A stretch of DNA of 64,000 nucleotides from Cymbomonas tetramitiformis (GCA_001247695.2 LGRX02028690.1:1-64000), one strand, 5' to 3'. Numbered from the stretch's first letter, positions 19,918 to 30,007 are shown. Translations and numbers: made by a program. The notes: generated from the letters alone by a model not told the origin.

Positions 19918-20046
19918 GTGTACGATGCAACATTTGCGCTGAAATTTTTACGACAGACGATTATGACCAATATGTCACTGTAAAGCTATGTAAGATTTTG
20001 ACATGTCCGTTCAAGCTTAAAAAGCTGTAGTAAAATAACGCTCATC

Positions 20047-21936
20047 TTACGACGACGCGGTATTGCGAAGCTGATCGTATTTGCTGTATAAAAGAGTACG
20101 TAAATCTTTGCGATGCGCATCCTGTAGCAAAAGAGCTTCGGATTGATAACTGGTGTAGTGCATTAAAATTTGTGTATCTTTCTTAATGTCGCTTTTGAAA
20201 CGCACATACATATTATTATCTATTGTTACCAGTTCCGCGTTGTACTTCATGTGCATGTCTTCTTCTTTGGGTTGTATGCGATCAGTAGCATAGGAGTACA
20301 AAACCGCATTTCTTTTATCGGATTTATCAAAATACGCGTTTTTCTTCAATGTGTACAAGGTGTTTATAAACATAGCACATATGCCGGCTTTTTTAAATAT
20401 GAAGTTCTCAAATTTTTTGTCTGTTTCCGTCTTCGTTACATAGTTACCTTGATCGGCAAGTATGGCTCTGATTAAACGTGCAAACTCGTGCGATCTTACC
20501 GTTATTTCGCGTATGTAACAGTATTCGTCCGCAATCCAGGGATGAAAGCGGCGCGCATTCGATATGTAATTTAAAACAGAATCATCTTCTAGCTTAAACA
20601 TGTTATGCTTTAACTGATCGACTACGATATCCGCGTCCGCGTAAAGCCCGTACTCTTGTAGTACGTGTCCGCTATGCTGCAAACGTAGAAATTCTTTACT
20701 TTGCACACTTTCCTTAGTTTTAATCTTTAAAGTCGCGGGCAGATTACTAATAGCATCTATTGTAGGTTTTTTATTACTGGAAAAACATACTTCATATTCG
20801 TACTCTTGCAAATTTGTGTGATCAAGGTTATCGTAAGTGCCTATCGATAAAGCTTTTTCAAAGGAGTTTTTCATGAATTTAAAAAAAAAGGATCGTGGAC
20901 AAAAGAGTTTGCTAAGCGAGTTATCGAATTGGACGAATTTGGCACTTCTGTGTCTTGTAATTATTAAATGTTCCATAAGTTTCTTGTTATCACTCTGCGT
21001 GAAAGGTGTTGGTATAGGTTCAACTCCCAAAGCGCACGTGTGATCATCGGGAAAATCGGTTTTATGTACTCGTTCTAAATCCCTCAATTGCTGTCCGTTG
21101 AAGATGAAAGATTCTGCAGACTGGTACATTATGATTTCGGAATCTTGAAAATTAGCAGAATGTGCCGGACAAAATCCTCGACATATTAACTCTTCGAATT
21201 GTTCGCTTTTAGATGTACACCTCGCATATACTATCTTGTTTTGTGTTTTTGTTAACATTGTGGATCTATTATTCATAATTTCATGGTATATATCATGATA
21301 TCCGCCGTACTCGCCTAATACAGTCATACGATATACAAAAAAATATTGCATATATTGCTTATCAGCTTCTTTTCTGACCTGCTCGACGTAGAAATCTATA
21401 CATAAGCCATCATCGATAATAAAATCCTCGGGTGATATTAACAAACGATAACTAGTTTTATTTTGGTCGTGTCTTTGTAATAGATTTGCCCGTACTGTCG
21501 TGAGGTCACGTGTAAAAATACCACATTCTCTTACAGAACTCGTTTCGTCGCTACGGAAAAAGCATACAGATTCATCATTTTCAATCACCTTATCGATACG
21601 ATGCCAAACGTCGATCACTGTCTGCATGTCGTAATACTTCATGAATAAATCGTACTTGTCGCAAGCGCAGCTTAAGAGGCGTAAATAATTTTTTAAAATC
21701 GATTTATATTGATCTCCTAAATCTGCAACTTTAGTATCAAATAAGCGAGGAAAATCGTTGTTGTCACTCTTTTCGGGTATGTCTTCAAGCTTTTGAAGTA
21801 TTTGACTCCAAATCTTGCATTCAATATTCTTTGCAAAGTGAAAAGTATCGATATTGTATTTTTTTGATTCTACAAATTCGTATAACTTGTTGATATCAAC
21901 ATATTCGTTCGTGTCGGAAAGTGTCGGAGATGTCAT
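20047..21936 (-). CDS. unknown 629-residue protein next to the capsid genes
   Basis: ATG at 21936. Soluble, mixed alpha/beta, with scattered cysteines. The last 60 residues contain YNAELVTIDNN...DIKKDTQILMHY, which faintly resembles the end of a SET methyltransferase domain (Asn-Ala motif followed by a D-I-x-x-G-x-E-hydrophobic-x-x-Y segment), but the key Gly and Glu are replaced and I could not find the other SET motifs. The size and place beside the scaffold gene would also suit a portal or other capsid component. I leave it unassigned. Confidence 0.5.
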   Translation of the reverse strand: MTSPTLSDTNEYVDINKLYEFVESKKYNIDTFHFAKNIECKIWSQILQKLEDIPEKSDNNDFPRLFDTKVADLGDQYKSILKNYLRLLSCACDKYDLFMKYYDMQTVIDVWHRIDKVIENDESVCFFRSDETSSVRECGIFTRDLTTVRANLLQRHDQNKTSYRLLISPEDFIIDDGLCIDFYVEQVRKEADKQYMQYFFVYRMTVLGEYGGYHDIYHEIMNNRSTMLTKTQNKIVYARCTSKSEQFEELICRGFCPAHSANFQDSEIIMYQSAESFIFNGQQLRDLERVHKTDFPDDHTCALGVEPIPTPFTQSDNKKLMEHLIITRHRSAKFVQFDNSLSKLFCPRSFFFKFMKNSFEKALSIGTYDNLDHTNLQEYEYEVCFSSNKKPTIDAISNLPATLKIKTKESVQSKEFLRLQHSGHVLQEYGLYADADIVVDQLKHNMFKLEDDSVLNYISNARRFHPWIADEYCYIREITVRSHEFARLIRAILADQGNYVTKTETDKKFENFIFKKAGICAMFINTLYTLKKNAYFDKSDKRNAVLYSYATDRIQPKEEDMHMKYNAELVTIDNNMYVRFKSDIKKDTQILMHYTSYQSEALLLQDAHRKDLRTLLYSKYDQLRNTASS

Positions 21937-22054
21937 GTTTGTTTAAATTAAAAAGCGCACTTATAGTCATCATTGAACACGTATATATATACTTTCGCGT
22001 ATACGATTCGCTGCATACAATTGATATCGTGGATCTAAATTTTTGATAGTCCGT

Positions 22055-22762
22055 ATGTCTTATCGATTGTGCTCAATGAAAAGAAATAATACTTTTCGCA
22101 AATGTCTAGCGTATTTCTTTCCAGTGTACAGCAAGACGCAGACCAAAGAGACTTTGGAAAAGCAAATATGCATACACGAGGCAGAAATCAGATCGATGGA
22201 GTCGCAATTAAAAGCTTTAGACGTAGCGATAAAGACATGCGTAGCCACAGAAAATCGTACTAGCGCATACATGAAGCTAGTGAAACGCAAAAGCGTCGAA
22301 AAAAAACTCGCGCGTATCCGCTCTTTATGCGACGTATGCAAAAATACGTTAGAGAGTATGCAGCAGAGCGATGAGATGTGCGTAACGATGGAAGTGTTGG
22401 ATACCGCTAACGTGTTTGTCAAAAGCGCCATATGCAACACCAACAACAATCTCAAAACCATCGACAACATATCCGACACTTATCACGAAATACAACAGCA
22501 AGCCCAGGAGGTGCACGACGCGATCGAGTCTACAGCCGATACCGGTATGAGCTACGACGATTTGGAGGACGAATTGGATGCGCTCTTTTCGTCTAATACC
22601 CCGCGTCTATTGCCGCCTTCGCATAGAGCCATCAGCAAAGAAGAGCCTGTAGTGTCGGAACCGGACGATCAGTATTTGAACGATGATATCGACGATACAA
22701 TATTTCCAACGGTTCCATCTACCGCTACCACGTACGAAGTTTTGTCCGACTTAAAACAGTAA
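22055..22762 (+). CDS. ESCRT-III protein of the Snf7/CHMP4 type
   Basis: 235 codons from the first ATG (22055). Residues about 28-110 form the two long basic helices of the ESCRT-III core, with the family rhythm of a start in TKETLEKQI, a KALDVAIK stretch and a KRKSVEKKLARI stretch. They are followed by the acidic C-terminal half with regular helices and the diagnostic YDDLEDELDALF at about 172-183, matching the Snf7 pattern D-x-L-x-x-E-L-D-x-L. The tail is acidic and proline-containing, as in family members that end in an autoinhibitory or MIT-binding segment. ESCRT-III filaments constrict and cut membrane necks, so a viral copy could drive budding or nuclear envelope passage. Divergent from the 629-residue gene. 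Confidence 0.75.
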   Translation: MSYRLCSMKRNNTFRKCLAYFFPVYSKTQTKETLEKQICIHEAEIRSMESQLKALDVAIKTCVATENRTSAYMKLVKRKSVEKKLARIRSLCDVCKNTLESMQQSDEMCVTMEVLDTANVFVKSAICNTNNNLKTIDNISDTYHEIQQQAQEVHDAIESTADTGMSYDDLEDELDALFSSNTPRLLPPSHRAISKEEPVVSEPDDQYLNDDIDDTIFPTVPSTATTYEVLSDLKQ

Positions 22763-22804
22763 TAATTTATTTGTCGCGCCGCACACAGATTTTCAAGAAC
22801 AAGA

Positions 22805-22984
22805 ATGAGTACCTCGGTTCACTGTATTTCTTGTTTGATGGACAGCTCATTAAGGGAAATCACCGGATGCTATCGATTCACGACTTACAGTAATTGTAAA
22901 ATACATGTATACAATACTTTACAAAATGTGAACGCGTCAGAATACTTTCATTTAGGACATGGATTATCGCATGAAATAGTCTGA
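22805..22984 (+). CDS. small cysteine-containing protein
   Basis: 59 codons from ATG, starting 42 bp after the Snf7 gene. Begins with a C-x2-C pair (HCISC) and has two more cysteines about 15 and 25 residues on, so a small zinc site is possible, though the spacing is not a standard RING. The downstream half is H/N-rich. A weak call, supported by an undisturbed frame. Confidence 0.3.
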   Translation: MSTSVHCISCLMDSSLREITGCYRFTTYSNCKIHVYNTLQNVNASEYFHLGHGLSHEIV

Positions 22985-23015
22985 GAATAACAATAAGCTT
23001 ACACTAGGTGTTGCC

Positions 23016-26009
23016 TTACATAGTCGCACTCATCTTTCTTTCGGGTATCAATATCAGCTGAGCCCGTAAAGATGGGGTAATCATGCGTAACATGCTACCT
23101 ATCCGAACGTGCTTTAAAGTCCATACACGTTTGTACTCCGTCCGGTCAAGCGTGCAGTCGTCCGTAGATTCATATGCAAAATGATGCTTATAACTTGTGT
23201 CGCGAACGTCGGATAGGTGCAAATCATTTGAAAAAGGTGATTGCACATCCTCTTCGTCTATATATATCCTCACGTCGTCCAATTTGAGATCGTACGACAA
23301 GATACGTACGCTTATGCTGATCGATCCGTCAGCGCACGACACACATGTCCATCGTAAGCTCGCTTTGTCTTCTTGAAGAGGCAGCTCACCGCATGCACCT
23401 TTTGTGCGCTGTATATCATTAGCATTTAATCCGGATGTAAATTGAAGCGTCGAATCCAGCAACAGCTGAAGAGGGTACAAATAGCATCGAGCGTACAACC
23501 ACGCGGATTCTGAGATAGCATCACAATTTTTGTACGATTTCACATCGGAATTTGGATACGAAGGTTCGTCACGTCTTTCGGCGTAAACGTGCCAATTCGT
23601 ATCCGATACGGACTTCGAGAGCAGTTCCTTGTAATCTTGCAACCGCTTATCCTCATCCGCGGCGCATTCGTAACCCAGAGTCAATTGTCGATGCGGTAGA
23701 CTTTTTCGCACGGCGTGAAAAAGGTACTCATGCAGGAATGTTCCTTGCGAATCGTAATACCCGTTCGTGTTTATCTGTATTTTTACTTCAGTCGTCCAAA
23801 TGTCGCCCTTCAACATGGGTGATGATCCTATATCCAGCGGTAAGCATACGCGATCCTCGTTTTTACCGATGAAGATCACTCTGGCGCCAAGAACTCGCTC
23901 GACGCAATGCGTGCATAAAGCGAAATCCATCAATTCCAAAAGCTCCAGAGCGCACACTGTTGAAGCTGTACCATAACGCATATCGGGAAAGAGATGGTCA
24001 TCGCGGTTCGAAGGGCGGTTGAGATTATCCATGACAACCTTAAGTTTATCACGAACTCGTTTGGGAAATGCTCGTGCAACATCCTCATCGGTCTCGGACT
24101 TCATTACGTAAGCCATCGGTGCTGACGACGTGTTTGCAAAGGTCATTTCGGAGCTCATGTCGATGGACATCGCCCGACTTATTCTTTCGTACGTTGCTTC
24201 AGGATGATGCACAGCCTTGGTGGCTAAGGATTTCCACAAAGCCGTGTCGGGTAGCCACACACAAGCGATTCGTGCTTCATTATAATAGACGTCCGCACGA
24301 ACGTTAGCATCCACAAACACCGGATACTTGATGTTGTTCGCTCCGTGGTTCCGTTCATCCCAACGTCTTTCCGGACCGTTCACTTCCGGTTCAATCGTTT
24401 TAAGGTGATGCGCGGTACCGATGGTACCGCACACTATCCGTGCGGCGCAAGTGTTTCCACCGTTCATCTCAGCGGTCGTAGGGTGAGCGGGATTATAGAG
24501 TATACCAAACAGGCGACAGCACAAAGAATTGTACGTATGAGTGCGATCACCGATCATCGTGCAACAGAAGAACCAATATGGAGAGGACGTCGAGGACACA
24601 CCGCATGTCGTGCCGTTAAATCGCTCCAAAAGTCGTCGATCAGCAATAGTGTGTTTCATGGAAGGAAGAGGGTGTGTTCCGAGTCCGTCCTTCGCGTGCG
24701 CCGCTGCGGAATCGACAAACATGGCCACAAATTGTTCTTTGCAAAAACCGTCTCGATTTGTCGTGTAAAACGCAAGCACATCTTTGTCTAATTTTCGTCG
24801 TTTGCTTGTCGATGTTTCGGACACTGCTGAAGCGTGCGCGGCGATTTGTAACCGATTTTGTTCCGCGATGACTCGGTTTTTCGTAAGCTGTATGCACGAG
24901 ACGTCTTCGAGTATTGATATCCAATTATTTTTTTTGTCGTCGAACGAAGGTTTTTCACAAGACGTGATGCGATCTTGAGTCGGTTTGTCTTTTAAATGTG
25001 CGGCTGCTAAGGAATAGGTCGTCACGTCGATAAGATGACGTAGCAGAATCGGTTTTGTGTACTGAGTCTTTTTTGCCTTCGTCCATACCAATTCCGTCTC
25101 AAACAAATATCGACACCTAGCCAGATATTCGCAGTACATATCCTTTGACAGCCACTTCTCCGGCGTCCTTTGAGATATGTACAACGGGTCCATCAAATCG
25201 TTATTGATGATCTTCTTGTTGGACGCCACATGATTTGCGCTTTCATAACAACGTATCATCTCAAAAAGCACGTCGTCGAGATCGCTCTGTACGTCATCTT
25301 TATTACTCTCGTTGATTCCACAATGAGCCAGGTTCAACTGCGTGATGCACACTTTTCTGACGCAGTCTTTGGGATCGTGCCAAACACGAGCAATAAAAAA
25401 TGCTGCGGGCAAAGGAAAGTCCTTATTTTTCCGAATCGTCGCATTGTGAATCACAGGAAATATGTGAATCGTCGTGACCGCCGGATAATCGTGCTGCTCG
25501 CACATCAAATTACGAGCATACGTCGACAAAAAAAAAGATTTCCATTTGTCAATATCGGTCCGTAAGTTCGACAACAACGCCAATGGGAAGAAGTGAACAC
25601 CGCGCATACGTCTGTCTATTACGAAAGCTGTGTTCAGACGATCAAACAAGGCAATCGCATACAGATCTGCCACGCCCACGGCGTTACAAATTTCTTGCGC
25701 TTGCGAATGATGCGTATACTGCTTATTCGAACATAATTCACGTTTTGCAATCTGAAACGCCGTGCTACTTTTTGAATATATTCGTAACGCTGCGATGGCA
25801 TTCGATTTACTCAAAACTTTGGCGTATCCATTGCGAGCAAAGCGAACGGCAAAGGCCACGTTTAAGGATCGCGTGTCAAAAGTGGCACAGGTCAAAATAA
25901 AGGGCAAGGCGCACTCGTGTTGAGATGTTTCGTGTGTCGAAATAAGATTTGCATCTTCGCAAAACTCTGTTTTCTTTTCTGCATCGTCCATCGTAGTTAT
26001 ATTTTGCAT
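23016..26009 (-). CDS. large unknown protein (about 997 residues)
   Basis: Start taken at the ATG at 26009; the frame is open to 26060 but from GTG, and a TA-rich box lies at about 26085-26095. Other ATG: 25991. A soluble, cysteine-rich chain with beta-rich stretches, particularly in the C-terminal 300 residues. There is no transmembrane segment and no nucleotide-binding motif. Among the largest intact genes in the window, it sits in the capsid-assembly neighbourhood, so a major structural protein is a reasonable hypothesis. I cannot recognise an HK97 capsid fold by eye, so it is unassigned. Confidence 0.55.
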   Translation of the reverse strand: MQNITTMDDAEKKTEFCEDANLISTHETSQHECALPFILTCATFDTRSLNVAFAVRFARNGYAKVLSKSNAIAALRIYSKSSTAFQIAKRELCSNKQYTHHSQAQEICNAVGVADLYAIALFDRLNTAFVIDRRMRGVHFFPLALLSNLRTDIDKWKSFFLSTYARNLMCEQHDYPAVTTIHIFPVIHNATIRKNKDFPLPAAFFIARVWHDPKDCVRKVCITQLNLAHCGINESNKDDVQSDLDDVLFEMIRCYESANHVASNKKIINNDLMDPLYISQRTPEKWLSKDMYCEYLARCRYLFETELVWTKAKKTQYTKPILLRHLIDVTTYSLAAAHLKDKPTQDRITSCEKPSFDDKKNNWISILEDVSCIQLTKNRVIAEQNRLQIAAHASAVSETSTSKRRKLDKDVLAFYTTNRDGFCKEQFVAMFVDSAAAHAKDGLGTHPLPSMKHTIADRRLLERFNGTTCGVSSTSSPYWFFCCTMIGDRTHTYNSLCCRLFGILYNPAHPTTAEMNGGNTCAARIVCGTIGTAHHLKTIEPEVNGPERRWDERNHGANNIKYPVFVDANVRADVYYNEARIACVWLPDTALWKSLATKAVHHPEATYERISRAMSIDMSSEMTFANTSSAPMAYVMKSETDEDVARAFPKRVRDKLKVVMDNLNRPSNRDDHLFPDMRYGTASTVCALELLELMDFALCTHCVERVLGARVIFIGKNEDRVCLPLDIGSSPMLKGDIWTTEVKIQINTNGYYDSQGTFLHEYLFHAVRKSLPHRQLTLGYECAADEDKRLQDYKELLSKSVSDTNWHVYAERRDEPSYPNSDVKSYKNCDAISESAWLYARCYLYPLQLLLDSTLQFTSGLNANDIQRTKGACGELPLQEDKASLRWTCVSCADGSISISVRILSYDLKLDDVRIYIDEEDVQSPFSNDLHLSDVRDTSYKHHFAYESTDDCTLDRTEYKRVWTLKHVRIGSMLRMITPSLRAQLILIPERKMSATM

Positions 26010-26124
26010 ACGATAACAAATTCTAATAATTAATCGATATGTTCGATCGATACGAAGCACTTTTTAGAAAAGAGGGTCATGCCACATATATATACATAAT
26101 GCATCATAAAGTAGGCAATAAAAC

Positions 26125-26550
26125 ATGACAATCGTACTAAAAGATAACATTAATGCTACATATTTTAAGTTGGATTGCGTCAAAGCTGAAGACGAAGGTG
26201 AGTCAAACGCGCCATGTGAGCACGTACGTATGGCACTTTACGAAAACGGTCGAAGTATGACGCAACTCTTGAACACGTGGATAAAATGTTCCCCACGTGG
26301 CTGTGGAAAAAACTTGAGCATAAATCAAGCTTATCGGCAAAAAGTAGCGGTTACATACAACACAGTACCATACTATCCTTAATGAACGAAAAACGTAAGG
26401 TGAAGGGAATTGGCATCGGACTGTTCGAAAGACATAAGTTGTATAAAACATTTGGTATGTCGAAGGACTTTCCAAATATATTTTATAAAAAACTTAACAA
26501 AATAATATATTCAAAAAGAGAGTGTGCGGGCATCGTGCTCTCTACTCCTA
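26125..26550 (+). pseudogene. N-terminal fragment of JAMM/MPN-like gene
   Basis: Two overlapping plus-strand frames, 26125-26382 (from ATG) and about 26220-26570, together make the start of the gene. They are offset by two bases. A GTGAGT at 26198 and a GTACGT at 26224 are possible splice donors, but no convincing acceptor partners them, so either a small intron or an indel separates them. The second frame ends in SKRECAGIVLS, which has the Glu of a JAMM domain in its usual E-x-x-G-hydrophobic setting. It is cut at 26550 by the MITE, and its frame continues at 27430. Confidence 0.5.
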
Positions 26551-27429
26551 CAGTAGTCTCTCAAATATAAGAATATCCGAATATAAGAAACTCGCCCCGG
26601 AAGAAACTCAAAAATCGCTTAGAATGCGTACCCCAAACTTTTTTTTTTTGCCATATTCTTAAATTTCGACCTGCAAAAAAATTAAGAATATATAGGGCAA
26701 ACTTCTCGAGGGGTATTCTTATTTTCATAATTGGTTTTGCGTGTTTAAGAATAAACCCCCGATGTTGAATGTATAGATTGATATCGACTTGAATTGGGTG
26801 ATGCAGGAAATAAACCCAGATTGGGACGTTGTGTCCGAGTGCTCCAGGAAATGTTTCGGTGGCTTTTTTGTTGAGAGGCGTGCAAACTTATTAGCACAAG
26901 TCGCAGTCGCCCGGTTCGGGTCGCTGACATTATTCGCCGAGGGCTCTACGTGGCTTGGTGCAGGGACCTGTATCGGGACCTGTTGTGAAGGGGGCTCAGC
27001 CGGTGTTGGGGTATGTAACACGGACTTGATCACCGAGCTGCGCAACTCTTCAAATTGAGACTGGCTAATTAATCCATCAGAGAAATCCTCTTTCAGAAGC
27101 CGAAGACTCTTCCGTGTCTGGTCGTCCATACTCGTTTCATAGTGAATTTTTACAAGTAAGACACGCTTTATTTTGTCGATTCAACTTGAGGCAGCCGCCG
27201 CAAATTTCGAATCGCGAAATTAAGAATAAATGGGGCGATCGATATTTGGTCGAATTTTAGGAATATTTATGCCCTTTTCCATGTTTAAGAATATATGGGG
27301 CAGATTAGCCCAATATGGATTCTTATCACGACCCACGTGTTAAGAATTAAATTGGCGAAATTCTCAAAATCTTTAGAATGCGCACCCCACACCTGATTCT
27401 CCGACATTCTTATATTTGAGAGACTACTG
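26551..27429. mobile_element. 879-bp MITE with TA target duplication (pogo/mariner type)
   Basis: Perfect 24-bp terminal inverted repeats, CAGTAGTCTCTCAAATATAAGAAT at each end, flanked by TA on both sides (26549-26550 and 27430-27431). TA targets and a CAGT start fit the Tc1/mariner-pogo superfamily. The interior has no transposase. It contains several scattered copies of a TTAAGAATA-x-A-x-GGGGC-like motif and a direct repeat near each end. It interrupts the JAMM-type gene. Confidence 0.85.
26725..27129 (-). CDS. ORF within the MITE
   Basis: 134 codons from ATG on the minus strand. The first 40 residues (LLKEDFSDGLIS...FEELR) form a short helical pair of the kind seen in small oligomerisation or SHOCT-like domains. 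A P/Q-rich linker and an unrelated tail follow. It is not a transposase. It may be a captured piece of a host gene carried by the non-autonomous element. Whether it is expressed is unknown. Confidence 0.3.
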   Translation of the reverse strand: MDDQTRKSLRLLKEDFSDGLISQSQFEELRSSVIKSVLHTPTPAEPPSQQVPIQVPAPSHVEPSANNVSDPNRATATCANKFARLSTKKPPKHFLEHSDTTSQSGFISCITQFKSISIYTFNIGGLFLNTQNQL

Positions 27430-28156
27430 TAACTCAAAATGCCTGGACGAGATATGCGTTTTTAACAAAGGACCGTCCTTTAAGGAAACTAAACGATTAG
27501 GTGTTATGCCAGTAGATTTAAATGAAGATAAACTTCTCTTCAGCGTAAGAGATTCTGTAAATAAAGATGAAATAGTATCCTTTCATTCGCATCCCTACGT
27601 TATTAGAGATTACTTAGGCAAACACGCTCCTCCAAGTTTTGAAGATTGCGCGTGTCTTTTATCAACGTTAAAGAGATCGGACTTTCATGTCGTGTTTGGA
27701 TACAGCGGCGTATATCTGATACGCAAGTTAAGAGGTAACAATTGGTCTGAAAACAAAGTCGTAGAGGCCTGCGTTCGTTATCTTCTTAGTGTGTACTCCG
27801 GATCGAATACCAAAGATGATGACAATTTAAAAAAAGCTTGCGTACAGTATTTACAAAATCAATCATCTGAGCAAAATAATCTGTCAATTCTTAAATGCTT
27901 TCCAATTCTCGATGATCGAATAAGACAAATTACAGAAATTCATGCTACTTTAGGAGAAGATGTGAATCCTGAACACTTATCGATTATGCGTAATATGAGC
28001 TTCGAGACTCACGAAAATGTTAAAAATTACTTGTTGACACTCATGCACCTCTTCAAACTCAGAGTCGCGATCGAATATTATCCGTACATATTTGAAACAA
28101 CTAAATCCGTTTCATCAAAAATCACCAAAAAAAATGTTATAAATCTAAATTTGTAA
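27430..28156 (+). pseudogene. C-terminal fragment of JAMM/MPN-like metalloprotease gene
   Basis: Continues the frame broken at 26550: one TA of the target duplication restores the reading frame exactly. It carries the rest of the JAMM signature, FHSHP (H-x-H-P) followed 12 residues later by S-x2-D (SFED), and then HVVFGYSGVY, a typical MPN core strand. With the Glu in the upstream fragment all zinc and catalytic positions exist but on opposite sides of the MITE. JAMM enzymes remove ubiquitin or ubiquitin-like tags. The C-terminal 130 residues are helical. As the copy stands, it cannot give the full enzyme without element removal. Confidence 0.6.
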
Positions 28157-28253
28157 TTTTTCGGAATACCGATTTGCAACAAAATACGTAACGTGAATAT
28201 TATTTTTTAGTTGATGTCACTATTGTATATTGTGCAATCAAAGACGTACATAT

Positions 28254-28261
28254 TATAAATA
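28254..28261 (+). promoter_or_regulatory. TATA box of the 28335 gene
   Basis: TATAAATA, 81 bp before the ATG at 28335. It rules out the longer open frame from 28230. Confidence 0.5.
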
Positions 28262-28334
28262 CACGATATTTTATGTGGATTTGAATCTTGCATATTACGC
28301 ATATCATATAAAGTTTTCTAGTTTTGTCTCAACG

Positions 28335-29843
28335 ATGAGTCAATCACAACAAAATTCAGACAGTGATGAAACCCCTAACCTTCAAGCTATTTTACAACAA
28401 ATAAATGATCCTGATCCAATTTCATTTAATTTGGAAGGTATTCATGAAAAATTATTTGAAATAATATCAAGTATACAAAATATACAGAACCAAAATATAC
28501 AAGATATTCTACAAAATATCCAAAATAGATTGCAACAGTCAGATCAACATTCTCAAGAATTAATTGTCCTGACAGGACTTTCTGAACGCATTAATGAAAT
28601 AAGCCAACATATGCAAAGTATACAGACCCAAATTATGGCAATTCGTGAACAACGTAACAATGAACCAGATTTGAACGGGCGCATGGACGAAGTTGTGGAA
28701 ATTCTCCAAAATATCCAACAATCAATAGCTTCAGGTACTGATATGCAAATAAACGAGTATGTTCCACCCGTACATGATGCATCAGTTTCGCAACATCCGA
28801 TTAATATGATGAACTTTGTAACCAACCCTAATGAATATGTATTAAGGATAATACCTTTCTTTCTTACATACCCAGACGTACTTGCAGCAGTAATAGATTA
28901 TGGTAGATCGGCCAAGACTCCTTACCATATTTTTTCATTATTAACGTGCATATACAATCTTCTTATAGATGAGAACAAAGCAATAAAATTTATAAACCTT
29001 ATATCGCTTTTATTGCATGCAAAAGGTATAATTGAATCAGTGTTAAACGTTGATATATGGGAAATTTTTTGTAAAATGATAGGAAACCCTTCATTTGATT
29101 TTACTGTCTTAATCGAGACATTTTCAATAGAAAGCGTTACAGATATGGTAAAAATATTGGTTAATGGTGCTAAAGCAATCATGGAAAATCGAAATAAAAA
29201 TACGTCGGATTCATACACCAATGCGATAACGGGAAACGAAAGTTTTGTTACAGATATGAAAATATCAGAGCTAATGGTTAGGATGTGTAGGAACCTATAC
29301 TGTGAATTGGCACAACAAGAAAGGATACAATCAAAAAATAATGATAATTTATATACGTGTGTTCCAAATAATGAAGATATAATTTTAGAGTTACAAAATA
29401 AATTTGAGAATGCTACTGAAGTACAACGCTTAATTCAAGAATGTAATCTTACATCTGTTTTTTTTGATAATGATTATTGTAGTCAATTTTTAGCGGATGG
29501 TTCATCACCAACAAAGGTATTAGATTATTTTAATTTAACTGCTATTGCTCCGGAGGATTCACCCAACATGAATTTTATGAATGATGATACTTATACAGAA
29601 AACCGGAAGTTTGAGAGAAATTTTAAAAGTGCAAAAGCAAGGCAAAGTAATTTTCTAATGTGTACTATATCGCTTTTTTTGACTAAATCTACCAAACTAC
29701 CGTTTCAACCATTTTTATGTTTAGCTTTATCGCAGCCTTGGCGGACTAGCATGCCAATGTCGACGCCCCTAGGTAAGCAAGATGTAGATGAAATGGCGAT
29801 ACAGATTTTGCTTGAAATGCTTAAAGAAAAGAAGAAAGCATAA
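28335..29843 (+). CDS. coiled-coil structural-type protein
   Basis: 502 codons from the ATG after the TATA box. Residues about 15-145 are a Q/N/I-rich coiled coil with repeated QNIQ blocks. The middle (about 165-330) is a hydrophobic helical domain and the rest is mixed. There is no enzyme motif and no membrane segment. A long N-terminal coiled coil plus a globular body would suit a tegument or scaffold-like protein. Function unknown. Confidence 0.55.
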   Translation: MSQSQQNSDSDETPNLQAILQQINDPDPISFNLEGIHEKLFEIISSIQNIQNQNIQDILQNIQNRLQQSDQHSQELIVLTGLSERINEISQHMQSIQTQIMAIREQRNNEPDLNGRMDEVVEILQNIQQSIASGTDMQINEYVPPVHDASVSQHPINMMNFVTNPNEYVLRIIPFFLTYPDVLAAVIDYGRSAKTPYHIFSLLTCIYNLLIDENKAIKFINLISLLLHAKGIIESVLNVDIWEIFCKMIGNPSFDFTVLIETFSIESVTDMVKILVNGAKAIMENRNKNTSDSYTNAITGNESFVTDMKISELMVRMCRNLYCELAQQERIQSKNNDNLYTCVPNNEDIILELQNKFENATEVQRLIQECNLTSVFFDNDYCSQFLADGSSPTKVLDYFNLTAIAPEDSPNMNFMNDDTYTENRKFERNFKSAKARQSNFLMCTISLFLTKSTKLPFQPFLCLALSQPWRTSMPMSTPLGKQDVDEMAIQILLEMLKEKKKA

Positions 29844-30007
29844 TGAGATAAGGCAGCAAGACGCGACAGCTCGATTTACGAAAAAGTGTACGATATTCCA
29901 TTACATGTGCAATTATGTGTTTTAAATTACTGATTATATAATTAGGTAAATATAATAACGATCGAATGTGACGAATGTGAACAATGTGAGCGTATGGATA
30001 TGTAAAA

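Noticed and set aside
20047..20240. SET-domain ending in the 629-residue protein
   Set aside because: Only one segment resembles SET and its conserved Gly/Glu are replaced; no other SET motif was found.
23552..25565. Plus-strand frames of 70-150 codons opposite the 997-residue gene
   Set aside because: Overlap fully with a long minus-strand gene and have no promoter or domain.
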